A DNA stretch of 33,333 bases from CAYRIF01 sp964424205. Lineage in GTDB: Bacteria > Bacteroidota > Bacteroidia > Cytophagales > Cyclobacteriaceae. The notes under the pieces are model-generated. The model was not told the DNA's origin. It saw only the letters and a list, made by a program, of their open reading frames with translations, and did no database searches. This document shows positions 24,687 through 33,333 of this stretch, piece by piece. Positions within the stretch are counted from its first letter, which is position 1; every line of letters begins with the position of its first letter. Where the stretch lies: assembly GCA_964424205.1 (NCBI GenBank), contig CAYRIF010000003.1:1-33333 (forward strand). Direction: 5' to 3'. The translations under genes and the position numbers were made by a program.

Positions 24687-27600
24687 ATGCAAAGAATTAA
24701 GGTTTTAATGGTAGTCGTATTAGCGGTTGTAGGAAATTTATTTTTTACATCAACTGCTTTTTCACAAAAAAATATTGCGGCAAAAAGCGGTGGAGAAGCG
24801 AAATTTGAAAATCATCCACAATTAAAAAGTCAATTGAAGCACTGGGAGATTTATAATATTGATGCTAAAAAATTATACGAAGCAACGGATGAATATTTGT
24901 TTGATTTGATTTTTGATTTTGAGGGAAAGCATCAATTCGACACAAAATTATTTCCGAATAACATTAGAAGTGGAGATTACCATGTTATTACCCAATCGAA
25001 AAAGGGAAGAAAGAAGAAAAAGGGAAGTCGGGCTAAAACATTTTCGGGATACATCTCTAAAGCCGATGCAGGCAGTGTAAGTTTAACCATCGATAAGGAT
25101 TTCCTTTACGGGTATTTCCAGGCCGAAGGGACAACTTATTATATTGAACCATTGTGGTATTATATTCCGGACCAGCCCAAAAATTTGTTTGTCCTATATG
25201 ATGAAAGAGATGCAATTAACGATGGAAATAATACCTGTGCTGCTGTAGAGACGGTAAAAAAAGCGTCAGAAATTTTACCACATGGGAAATCAAAAAATGC
25301 ATTGCGAGCCACCACTTGTTATGAAATAGAATTAGCCATTGCCTCAGATTATAAAATGTTCCAGAAATTCGGTTCGGCTACGGATGTAGAAAATCACAAC
25401 ATAGGCGTGATGAACAATGTGACCACCAACTATGTAGGGCAGTTTAACTGGGACATTAATTTTTTAGTCATGACGCCACAATATATAGTGACAGCAGCTG
25501 GTGCTGATCCGTGGACGGCTTCAACGAATGTTGATGATTTGATAAATGATTTTACACAGTGGGGCAGAAATGGGGGGTTCGGCTACTCTTTTGATTTAGG
25601 GCAACTTTGGTCTAACAGAAACTTTGATGGCAGCACTGTCGGATATGCATGGATTGGCGTGCTCTGTGGGAATAGTAAATACCATATTCTTCAAGATTTT
25701 ACGGCTAATGCAACGAGTTTACGTGTATTAGTCGCCCATGAAATAGGGCATAATTTATCGGCACGGCATGACGCCGCTGGCAGCGGTTTTATTATGGCGC
25801 CGGCTATAAACAACACAACAACATGGTCCGCAGCTTCAAAAACTAAAATTAACAATCATATACAAAGCAGAATAAATGTTGGTACGTGCCTTTCTCCATG
25901 TACAGCAACACAGCCACCAGTCGCAGATTTTACTACCGATAAGACAGGGAACGTCTGTATTGACGCAACAGTGACTTTTACAGATAACTCCTCTGAAAAT
26001 CCAACGGCATGGTTGTGGTCTTTTCCAGGAGGGACACCAAATAGTTCAACAGATCAAAACCCGACCATTACCTATTCAAATTTAGGAACTTATGATGTCT
26101 CGCTCACAGCAACAAATGACAAAGGGAGTAATAGTATCACAAAAAGTAATCTGATTATCGTCAACGATTTTCCTGTGGCGAATGCTGGAGTAGACATGCA
26201 ACTGAGTTGTGTAAATACGAGTGTAATCTTAGATGGTTCTGCTTCTGATAGTGGTGCGAACATTGCATATCAATGGACAACGACTAACGGCAATATTGTT
26301 TCTGGTGGAGCAACAAATCAAGCGACTGTAGATGCTATTGGCACTTATAATTTAACGGTTACCAATACAGTAACAGGCTGCGAAAAGAGCAATGGTACAG
26401 TGGTTACTAATGATGTCTCTTTGCCAACAGCAGATGCAGGGGTAGATGTAGCCATTACCTGTAGCACTGGTTCTTCTGTAAATATAGGGGGTAGCACCAC
26501 CACCACTGGGGCAACTATAGTCTATGCTTGGACGACACCAGATGGTCATATAGTTTCTGGCGTAAATATGAAGGAAGCAGTAGTGGACAAAGAAGGCACA
26601 TATACCTTGACCGTCACTAATAACGCAACGTCATGCGCCTCTTCCGACGTTATTGTTGTAACGAAAGAGGTGGTATTACCGCCTGCAGATGCAGGGAAAG
26701 ACGCCGTGCTCAATTGCGAAAATAATGAGGTGAGACTAGGAACAGATAGTGGTGCGGGAGGAAATTATACTTATCTATGGACGACACCTGATGGCAATAT
26801 TATATCAGGGGTAAATACAGCAAATGCAAACGCAAATGCGGTTGGTACCTATACTTTGACTGTTACGAACCCAAGTACAGGTTGTAAAAGTAGTGATGTG
26901 GTAGTGCTTACGGGAAATACCATGGCTCCGACAGCTGATTCGGGGACTGGAAAGTCAATTGATTGTAATAATCCTACAGTAGTTATAGGGGGCAACAGCA
27001 CTGTAGGAGCGAATATTACCTACTTATGGTCTACAAATAATGGTCATATTGTTTCAGGGACAAATACAATTAATGCGACCGTTGATCAACCCGGCACCTA
27101 TTTTTTATATGTATCAGATAATGTTAATTTCTGTACTTCAGAAGATCGAGTAGTGGTAGGCGGAGACATAACACCACCTGTTGCGGAAGCAGGCAGTGAT
27201 AAAGATTTAACCTGTGATACGCCGACAGTAACTATTGGTGGAAATAGTGCAACAGGCGGAAACATAACCTATACATGGACAACCCTGGATGGAAATATAG
27301 TCTCAGGGGTAAATGCTAAACAAGCAACAATAAAGGCAATTGGCACCTATAAAATTATAGTAGAAAACACTTCATCTGGCTGTACAAATAGTGATGAGGT
27401 GACTATTGGAGGTAATGATGTGCCACCAATTGCTGATGCAGGAGAGGAAAAACAAATTGATTGTAATAGTCCAGAGGTTGCGATAGGAGGAAATAGTAGT
27501 ACAGGAGGAAATATAGCATACGATTGGACAACGACAGGTGGGAATATTACTTCCGGGGCAGACAAAGCACAAGCCAATGTAGATGCTGGAGGAACGTACC

Positions 27601-28163
27601 ACCTGATAGTTACCAATACAACTTCTGGTTGTACAAGTAGTGCTGATGTAATAATAACAGAAGACAAAAACATCCCAACCGTTAGCGCAGGCGATGATGC
27701 CATTTTACAACACGGAGAAAGTGCAGTGCTAAATGGTTCCGGTAGCGGTACGTCATTTATCTGGAGTCCAATTTCAGGATTAGACGATCCGAATATTTCA
27801 ACACCAACGGCAAGTCCTGAAGTGGCTACAACTTATACTTTAACGGTTACGGCAGATAATGGCTGTTCGGCTACTGATGAGGTTTTCGTAGCGGTGTTAG
27901 AGAAAATCGTCAATAGTTTTAGCCCGAACGGAGATGGGCTGAATGAGACATGGAAAGTAGGAGGACTTGAATATTTTGTGGACAGTCGCATGACAATATT
28001 CAATCGTTTGGGAGGGAAAGTATTTGACTCAAAAGAACACGGAAAAACTTTTTGGGATGGAATGTTTAATGGTAAAGTACTGCCAACAGGCACCTATTTT
28101 TATATCATCAGACTTGATAAAAAAGGAAAAGAGATTAAAGGGCATGTGAATATTATTAAATAA
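24687..28163 (+). CDS. Secreted reprolysin-like metalloprotease with PKD and Ig-like repeats, T9SS type B
   Basis: This is a 1158-residue protein from the ATG at 24687; a GTG start at 24666 is less likely. It has a signal peptide (about 1-28) and a propeptide-like region with a basic run (KKGRKKKKGSR, about 108-118). The M12-type catalytic domain has HEIGHNLSARHD: zinc ligands H351, H355, H361 and catalytic E352. Ser replaces the usual Gly of HExxHxxGxxHD. A PKD domain (about 411-490) precedes seven Ig-like units of about 83 residues from about 497 to 1075, most starting ADAG-x-D and holding a Cys near each end. The type B sorting domain (about 1075-1158; SFSPNGDGLNETW, PTGTYFYIIRL) is complete. 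It should be secreted by T9SS and displayed at the surface. The next gene begins right after its stop. Confidence 0.9.
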   Translation: MQRIKVLMVVVLAVVGNLFFTSTAFSQKNIAAKSGGEAKFENHPQLKSQLKHWEIYNIDAKKLYEATDEYLFDLIFDFEGKHQFDTKLFPNNIRSGDYHVITQSKKGRKKKKGSRAKTFSGYISKADAGSVSLTIDKDFLYGYFQAEGTTYYIEPLWYYIPDQPKNLFVLYDERDAINDGNNTCAAVETVKKASEILPHGKSKNALRATTCYEIELAIASDYKMFQKFGSATDVENHNIGVMNNVTTNYVGQFNWDINFLVMTPQYIVTAAGADPWTASTNVDDLINDFTQWGRNGGFGYSFDLGQLWSNRNFDGSTVGYAWIGVLCGNSKYHILQDFTANATSLRVLVAHEIGHNLSARHDAAGSGFIMAPAINNTTTWSAASKTKINNHIQSRINVGTCLSPCTATQPPVADFTTDKTGNVCIDATVTFTDNSSENPTAWLWSFPGGTPNSSTDQNPTITYSNLGTYDVSLTATNDKGSNSITKSNLIIVNDFPVANAGVDMQLSCVNTSVILDGSASDSGANIAYQWTTTNGNIVSGGATNQATVDAIGTYNLTVTNTVTGCEKSNGTVVTNDVSLPTADAGVDVAITCSTGSSVNIGGSTTTTGATIVYAWTTPDGHIVSGVNMKEAVVDKEGTYTLTVTNNATSCASSDVIVVTKEVVLPPADAGKDAVLNCENNEVRLGTDSGAGGNYTYLWTTPDGNIISGVNTANANANAVGTYTLTVTNPSTGCKSSDVVVLTGNTMAPTADSGTGKSIDCNNPTVVIGGNSTVGANITYLWSTNNGHIVSGTNTINATVDQPGTYFLYVSDNVNFCTSEDRVVVGGDITPPVAEAGSDKDLTCDTPTVTIGGNSATGGNITYTWTTLDGNIVSGVNAKQATIKAIGTYKIIVENTSSGCTNSDEVTIGGNDVPPIADAGEEKQIDCNSPEVAIGGNSSTGGNIAYDWTTTGGNITSGADKAQANVDAGGTYHLIVTNTTSGCTSSADVIITEDKNIPTVSAGDDAILQHGESAVLNGSGSGTSFIWSPISGLDDPNISTPTASPEVATTYTLTVTADNGCSATDEVFVAVLEKIVNSFSPNGDGLNETWKVGGLEYFVDSRMTIFNRLGGKVFDSKEHGKTFWDGMFNGKVLPTGTYFYIIRLDKKGKEIKGHVNIIK
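26170..27900 (+). repeat. Seven tandem Ig-like repeat units in the metalloprotease
   Basis: Units begin near 26179, 26427, 26683, 26929, 27184, 27430 and 27682, spaced about 250 bp (83 codons). Shared signature: ADAGxD, a Cys, VxIGGNS, YxWTTxxGNIVSG, GTYxLxVTNTxSGC. The seventh unit is the divergent type (AVLNGSGSG, WSPISGLDDPNI) also found in the beta-helix gene downstream. The units are diverged at DNA level, so this is an old array. Confidence 0.85.
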
Positions 28164-29873
28164 ATGAAGAATAATTTATTACTACTAGGTATATTCTTTT
28201 TTTGGACACCATTCGTATTTGGTCAAGAAGCTGAAAATATGGAATTTTTCTGCGGAACCAGTATTGCTCCGGAAAGTGGCCATGTGAGAGGAACGGAGCA
28301 GCCGTATTTCAAAAATAAGAACATAAAAAAAAGGATGGCAGCCCATTTGGGTAAATCAAATGGCACTGTACTATATGTTCCTTTCAAATTTAAAGGAGAA
28401 GAAGATCCCGAAGAAACGGATATGAATCAAGTAAAGGAATTCTTTTTAAGAAGTTCATATACTGAATACACATTAAATACCACCATCACCCCTGTTATTG
28501 AATTGCCCTTTACTAGACAAAAGTATATTGAAGATAATCTAAATTGGCAGTCAGATTTATACAATGCAGTTTTAGCACTAGCATTTAACCCCAACGACTA
28601 TGACTATTATATAAAGCGATCACAAAACGGACAACCTTTTGGTCGTTCGGTAAGTTATGGGCACAGTATTAATTTAAATACCGATGACGTGGGTACCGCC
28701 TGTCATGAAATTGGGCACAGTCTTTATCCTGGCATCGGATTTTCAGATGCAATCTTACATCATGCTAGCTTATGGCAAGCAACCAATCCAACACAAGTAA
28801 TTGGAAACGGAAGCAAGGTTGAATATGGAGATTTGTTTAGTATCATGGGGTCATCTAATACGCCCGAAAAAGACATTGCTTTAGTACATAAGATAAACTT
28901 GGGGTGGATAAAAAAAGAAGAATACCACTATGTAACTGCTAATGATACCTATAGAATTTATGCGCAAGATAGGGGAAGCAAAGTAGCAGGAAGGAAATAT
29001 GGAATAAAAGTAGGGAAAAAGGCTCAAATTTTAGGGGATAGCTATGGTTATTATTATGTTGAGTTTGTCAACAACTTTGATGAATCGGTTGTTCACAATG
29101 GGGTGCTGTTGCGAACATTTAGAGGAGGTGGCGATAATCATACCTTTTTGCTTATTACCGAACCTATGTCATTTGCAGGCGCTCTCAATGCGCCACTTCT
29201 GGTTGGGAAAACTTTCAGAGATAATCAAGCAGGAATTACGATAAAAACTGTAGCCAAAGGAGGCTCAGGGGATGATGCGTGGATGGATGTCAAGGTTACT
29301 TTTGACGACCCAAATTCTACAGAACAGTATCCAGTTCTTTCGGTTGTTACTCCAACGGGCAATCAAAATTTCCCTATGGGAGAGAATATCCCCGTACAAG
29401 TAAACGTTAACCAACCAGGAGAATCTGGTATATTCATCACCGATGTCACGCTGAAAGTAATTGAGCCGTATTCAATTCAGACTGCTTATTTAGCACCGTA
29501 TAACTTTGTAGTAAAGGATTTGGAAGAAGGCACTTATACGTTAGAGATAACAGTCAATAATAGTGTAGGGTTAGCAGTTTCAAAAGCGATTACCATTCAT
29601 ATTAAAGCTGTTACAAGTGTTAAGAATTTTGAACAAACTGAAACAAAAATCTACCCAAACCCAACGTTTGGTAGTTTAAACATTAATTGTGCGGGTCAAA
29701 AAAAAATGATAACCTATAGATTATTGACCGTGACAGGCAAAGAAATTATGTCAGGAACCGTGGGTGCTGAAAAAATTGCATTGTCACTAGCGGGGGTAAA
29801 TGCTGGTATTTATTTTTTGCAAGCCTACTTTGGCAATGGACAACGAAGTGTCTATAAAGTAATCAAGCAATGA
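28164..29873 (+). CDS. Secreted M6/M11-like HExxH metalloprotease with T9SS type A tail
   Basis: This 569-residue protein has a signal peptide (about 1-20, FGQEAEN) and a catalytic domain (about 60-390) with HEIGHSLYPG: H181, E182, H185. The downstream LFSIMGSS and HKINLGWIKKEEY blocks resemble the Met-turn and C-terminal part of InhA/gametolysin-type peptidases (M6, M11). The third zinc ligand is not at the canonical place; no His or Asp falls at +6 after HExxH. An Ig-like domain (about 390-480) precedes a type A sorting domain (about 490-569; KIYPNPTFGSLNI, VNAGIYFLQ, Lys-rich end). Its ATG directly follows the TAA of the upstream protease with no spacer, so the two are co-transcribed. Confidence 0.82.
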   Translation: MKNNLLLLGIFFFWTPFVFGQEAENMEFFCGTSIAPESGHVRGTEQPYFKNKNIKKRMAAHLGKSNGTVLYVPFKFKGEEDPEETDMNQVKEFFLRSSYTEYTLNTTITPVIELPFTRQKYIEDNLNWQSDLYNAVLALAFNPNDYDYYIKRSQNGQPFGRSVSYGHSINLNTDDVGTACHEIGHSLYPGIGFSDAILHHASLWQATNPTQVIGNGSKVEYGDLFSIMGSSNTPEKDIALVHKINLGWIKKEEYHYVTANDTYRIYAQDRGSKVAGRKYGIKVGKKAQILGDSYGYYYVEFVNNFDESVVHNGVLLRTFRGGGDNHTFLLITEPMSFAGALNAPLLVGKTFRDNQAGITIKTVAKGGSGDDAWMDVKVTFDDPNSTEQYPVLSVVTPTGNQNFPMGENIPVQVNVNQPGESGIFITDVTLKVIEPYSIQTAYLAPYNFVVKDLEEGTYTLEITVNNSVGLAVSKAITIHIKAVTSVKNFEQTETKIYPNPTFGSLNINCAGQKKMITYRLLTVTGKEIMSGTVGAEKIALSLAGVNAGIYFLQAYFGNGQRSVYKVIKQ

Positions 29874-30001
29874 AACAAGATAAAAACGAAAGAAGTGTTG
29901 CCGGTATGAGAATAATTTAAAAAGGATTTGGTTATGCATAGTCAATTATTGGGGTATGTTATAATCGGTTTTTAATTTTTTTGTTACGTTTAAGAGTAAT
30001 C

Positions 30002-33000
30002 ATGAAAAAGTGTATAGCTGCTTTGGTATTTTTCTTCGCTGCACAACATGTGTGTGGACAAAATACATACTATGTATCTGCAGATGGAAACGACTTAAGT
30101 ACAGGTAGTAAGTCTCTGCCATGGGCTTCTATAAAGGAAAGTATTCCTAAACTTTCGGCAGGGGATACACTTTTGGTCAGAGCAGGCATCTATTATGAAA
30201 ATAATATTCTTGTAAACTTACGTGGAACAAATACCGCAAGAGTAACTATCAAAAATTTTCCAAGTGAGACGCCTATTATCAATGGATCTATTGCAGAATT
30301 TAGGGCATCTCCAAATTCTGATTGGGAAGTTTATGATTCATCAAAAAATATTTATAGATCCACGAAAACATATCCAGCAGTGAATAGTGATGTATATGGC
30401 TATATGGCTGAGGATAACGAAAACTGGAAATTATTAAGTTATGAACGCTTTGACCCCTTTGTTTCTGACAATCAAAATTTTGCTAGTGACGGTAATACAT
30501 ATTGTGGACCGGGTGTTTATTATCATACCGGTGATAAAAAAATATATGTCCGTCTAGAGCATAGTAACTACCAACATGACCTTGGTCGGTTTTCTCGAGA
30601 ATATAATTTCCCTGTCCATGTAGATTCTAGACAAACAAAACTCTATCTTTTTTCTGATAACGAAAGGTTACTTACTTTTGGCAGCAACGCAGCCTATATT
30701 ACTTTTGACGGGATTGACTTAAAGTATTCAAATACAGTGGCTTACTTTTCAAGTGGTGCGCATCATATCACGCTAAAAAATTGTGAGGTAATGGGAGGTA
30801 GGTATGATATTCAGATTAGAAATCTTAGTCACGATATTGAAATTGATCACATCACCTTCACAGGAAATCTTCCACCGTGGATGGCAAGAAGCGATGCCAA
30901 AAAACCTTCGGCAAATTTACGACCAATGCATTTAATGCAAGGTGCAGCCATAGCTATTACAGAGAATCCTTATAATATTGATATTTCGCATTCAAAATTT
31001 ATAAAATATTTTGATGCTATTGATGCGACTAAAGGACCAAATAACATACATATTCATCATAATATATTTGACGGAATCAAGGATGATGTACTTCAATTAG
31101 GTTCTGCTTCATACAATATTGAAATTAATGATAATATTATGAAAAATGTTACTGCTGGTATTTCATGGAATGGATCAGGGAAGCCGCCTTCCGGTAAGAT
31201 AGGTACTAAGTATTTTCACCATAATGTTATTGATGCCAGTACACTTACTTTGTATGGAAGGGTGGATCCCAATAACCAATTAGACGACAAAAATGATGGT
31301 CCGTTTAGAACAGGAATGGCAACGGGTAGGGCTTTTGGTATGCATACTAAAGGATCAATTACCGGTGCAGATCCGTGGAAAGTATATCATAACACACTGA
31401 TAATCGGGCAGGATGCAGACCGTGGCGGTACGGGAGTTTCCTATGATATTCCGCTATATGATGTGAGTCACCCTCATCAAGTATATAACAATATTATACT
31501 TCAAAAATGGGATGTTAATGTTCCTGCAGATTTTTATGCTTTTATGATTCGTGATGCACGTATTAAAGATGGATCTCAGATATTTGATGGTAATTTATAC
31601 TATAGAACCTATAACTCTACGAATGCTTCTCATTCTATGTTTGAAGATATTGCTACCACATATAATAGTGGAATCAAAGATTTCGAGCATCTTAGTGATT
31701 TGAAAAACAATACCGAATACATTAATTATTCAAAGCAATATTATACACCAGGGTGGGAAAACTCAGGGGTGGAAGGCGATCCCGAATTAGATGGTAATTA
31801 TCGTCCATCTTCCCAAAGTTTAGCAGCCTCAGGAGCAATAGATTTATCTACTAAAGGATGGCCAGGAGCGATTGGAGAAACTTTTCGAGGGGCTTTAGAC
31901 CCTAAAACTTCCGCACCAACCTTAACTGCTGACGCAGGTCAAGACAAAACTATCACTTGTACAACAGCACAAGTCACTTTAGGCGGCAGCAACACATCAA
32001 ACGGCGCCACCTATGCATGGACGACGAGCAATGGCAACATCGTATCAGGCGGAACAACAAAGAATGCGACCGTTGACAAAGCAGGAACTTACACATTGAC
32101 GGTGAGCAAATCAGGCAGCACAGCGGTAACAGACGATGTAGTAATCACCGAAGACAAAGTGCCACCGACCGCCAATGCAGGAACAGACAAAACGATCAAC
32201 AGTGGCGAGAGCACACCATTAAATGCGACGGGCGGCGGAACGTATGCATGGTCACCCAGCACGGGCTTGAACAATGCAAACATAGCCAACCCAATGGCAA
32301 CACCAACCAGTGACATCACCTATACAGTAACGGTAACAGGCAGCAATGGCTGTACAGCTACAGACCAAGTAGCAATTACCGTAACCACCCCTTCCCCCAC
32401 CTTAATCGCTGACGCAGGCACCGATAAAACACTCACCTGCACAACGACCCAAGTAACTTTAGGCGGCAGCAACACATCAAACGGCGCCACCTATGCATGG
32501 ACGACGAGCAATGGCAACATCGTATCAGGCGGAACAACAAAGAATGCGACCGTTGACAAAGCAGGAACTTACACATTGACGGTGAGCAAATCAGGCAGCA
32601 CAGCGGTAACAGACGATGTAGTAATCACCGAAGACAAAGTGCCACCGACCGCCAATGCAGGAACAGACAAAACGATCAACAGTGGCGAGAGCACACCATT
32701 AAATGCGACGGGCGGCGGAACGTATGCATGGTCACCCAGCACGGGCTTGAACAATGCAAACATAGCCAACCCAATGGCAACACCTACCACGACGACGACC
32801 TACACAGTGACCGTAACAGGCGGTAATGGCTGCACAGCTACAGACCAAGTAAAGGTTACAGTAAACAGCACAGAAGATCCTTGTACACCACCACCTATAG
32901 CCAATGCAGGAGCAGATGTAACGATAGAAAAAGGAAGCAGCACACAACTTAATGCTACAGCAGGAAGCGTATATTCATGGTCACCAACGACAGGATTAAG

Positions 33001-33333
33001 TGATGCAGACATTGCCAATCCGGAAGCCAACCCAACAACGACGATGACTTATACGGTAACAGTAACAGACAGTAATGGCTGTACCGCCGCAGATGAGGTA
33101 ACGATTACAATAGTAGAAAAAGAATTTAAAATCAGCAACAACAGTTTCAGTCCGAATGGCGACAATATAAATGATGTTTGGCACCTAGAAGTGTTAAAAA
33201 AATATCCCACTAGTGAAATAACGATTTACAATAGGTGGGGCAACAAAGTATTTACCTCAAGCAAGGGATACCCTACCCCATGGAATGGGACATACAAAGG
33301 AAAAGTACTACCCACTGGCACCTATTTTTATAT
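30002..33333 (+). CDS. Secreted right-handed beta-helix protein with Ig-like repeats and T9SS type B domain (3' end beyond window)
   Basis: The reading frame from ATG 30002 stays open to the last base (1110 full codons). A signal peptide is at 1-20 (FFAAQHVCGQ). A right-handed beta-helix (about 22-630) has the N-terminal YYVSADGNDLSTGS box typical of DUF1565/pectate-lyase-like proteins and repeated strands such as ITFDGIDLKYSN, HHITLKNCEVMG, IHIHHNIFDGI. Five Ig-like units follow (about 640-1040, alternating two types). The type B sorting domain begins about 1043 (NNSFSPNGDNINDVW) and is cut off in PTGTYFYI, probably about 15-20 residues before the natural end. The function may be a polysaccharide lyase or glycan-binding adhesin; catalytic residues cannot be fixed. 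It lies 128 bp after the protease gene and may have its own weak promoter (TAATTTTT at 29973-29980). Confidence 0.85.
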   Translation, partial: MKKCIAALVFFFAAQHVCGQNTYYVSADGNDLSTGSKSLPWASIKESIPKLSAGDTLLVRAGIYYENNILVNLRGTNTARVTIKNFPSETPIINGSIAEFRASPNSDWEVYDSSKNIYRSTKTYPAVNSDVYGYMAEDNENWKLLSYERFDPFVSDNQNFASDGNTYCGPGVYYHTGDKKIYVRLEHSNYQHDLGRFSREYNFPVHVDSRQTKLYLFSDNERLLTFGSNAAYITFDGIDLKYSNTVAYFSSGAHHITLKNCEVMGGRYDIQIRNLSHDIEIDHITFTGNLPPWMARSDAKKPSANLRPMHLMQGAAIAITENPYNIDISHSKFIKYFDAIDATKGPNNIHIHHNIFDGIKDDVLQLGSASYNIEINDNIMKNVTAGISWNGSGKPPSGKIGTKYFHHNVIDASTLTLYGRVDPNNQLDDKNDGPFRTGMATGRAFGMHTKGSITGADPWKVYHNTLIIGQDADRGGTGVSYDIPLYDVSHPHQVYNNIILQKWDVNVPADFYAFMIRDARIKDGSQIFDGNLYYRTYNSTNASHSMFEDIATTYNSGIKDFEHLSDLKNNTEYINYSKQYYTPGWENSGVEGDPELDGNYRPSSQSLAASGAIDLSTKGWPGAIGETFRGALDPKTSAPTLTADAGQDKTITCTTAQVTLGGSNTSNGATYAWTTSNGNIVSGGTTKNATVDKAGTYTLTVSKSGSTAVTDDVVITEDKVPPTANAGTDKTINSGESTPLNATGGGTYAWSPSTGLNNANIANPMATPTSDITYTVTVTGSNGCTATDQVAITVTTPSPTLIADAGTDKTLTCTTTQVTLGGSNTSNGATYAWTTSNGNIVSGGTTKNATVDKAGTYTLTVSKSGSTAVTDDVVITEDKVPPTANAGTDKTINSGESTPLNATGGGTYAWSPSTGLNNANIANPMATPTTTTTYTVTVTGGNGCTATDQVKVTVNSTEDPCTPPPIANAGADVTIEKGSSTQLNATAGSVYSWSPTTGLSDADIANPEANPTTTMTYTVTVTDSNGCTAADEVTITIVEKEFKISNNSFSPNGDNINDVWHLEVLKKYPTSEITIYNRWGNKVFTSSKGYPTPWNGTYKGKVLPTGTYFY
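31976..32783 (+). repeat. Identical 328-bp tandem copies, period 480 bp, inside the beta-helix gene
   Basis: Bases 31976-32303 and 32456-32783 are identical at all 328 positions, offset by exactly 480 bp (160 codons, one type 1 plus one type 2 Ig-like unit). Flanking parts of the 480-bp unit differ at many positions. The region is GC-rich compared with the gene's 5' part: 34 of 60 bases G+C in 31981-32040 against 16 of 60 in 31681-31740. It is a recent duplication or gene conversion that keeps the reading frame. Confidence 0.95.

Noticed and set aside
26170..27900. Regularly spaced repeats resembling a CRISPR array
   Set aside because: The period is about 250 bp, the frame is open throughout and the repeats encode Ig-like domains; no short identical repeats with unique spacers are present.
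32089..33184. Antisense open frames over the beta-helix gene's repeats
   Set aside because: They duplicate each other because the DNA is duplicated, and lie opposite a convincing domain-coding frame. They are shadows.

Overview
The window looks like chromosomal DNA from a Bacteroidota bacterium, probably a free-living Cytophagales or Saprospiria/Chitinophagales-type lineage. The evidence is low GC, promoters with the Bacteroidota -7 element TAnnTTTG, several secreted proteins ending in type IX secretion (T9SS) sorting domains of type A and type B, a DUF5686 outer-membrane protein, and the linkage pheT - coiled-coil gene - zapA - rny. Genus and species cannot be read from the sequence alone.

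Layout. 1-1416: a tRNA-Lys on the minus strand with a duplicated 3' remnant, an SH3/TPR membrane protein, and a tandem pair of structured repeats. 1417-7500: a short-chain dehydrogenase, a DUF5686 outer-membrane barrel protein, and a large T9SS type B cadherin/Ig-like surface protein. 7574-9546: rlmD (23S rRNA methyltransferase), a small conserved unknown, and a decayed C-terminal fragment of a DUF4143 ATPase. 9627-13449: an M28 aminopeptidase with a PDZ domain, a DUF1801 protein, and a flotillin plus NfeD-like pair. 13690-18923 (all minus): pheT, a coiled-coil protein, zapA, rny and a small membrane protein. 19096-21374: a DUF4143 AAA ATPase behind a twin-palindrome operator/promoter, and an unknown exported protein. 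21452-23481: a SAM methyltransferase overlapping an aromatic amino acid decarboxylase. 23564-23717: a MITE/REP-like element with imperfect terminal inverted repeats. 23769-24499: an unknown gene overlapping a DUF1801 gene broken by an amber codon. 24687-33333: three secreted T9SS cargo genes. These are a reprolysin-like metalloprotease with seven Ig-like repeats, a second HExxH protease with a type A tail, and a beta-helix protein with a nearly identical 480-bp internal duplication that runs off the window just before its end.

How the parts work together. The 16-19 kb block is housekeeping (tRNA charging, cell division, RNA decay). The 2.4-7.5 kb and 24.7-33.3 kb blocks belong to the cell surface and secretome. 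The last three genes read as one degradative or adhesive module whose neighbours share repeat domains. The overlapping methyltransferase/decarboxylase pair is the best candidate for a small uncharacterised pathway, possibly making N-methylated aromatic amines. The most unusual non-coding signals are three. One is the repeat pair near 1.0-1.4 kb, whose two copies differ by a compensating base-pair change in a hairpin. The second is the twin operator at 19.1 kb, centred 32 bp apart. The third is the 154-bp element at 23.6 kb. No CRISPR array, prophage or intact insertion sequence was seen.
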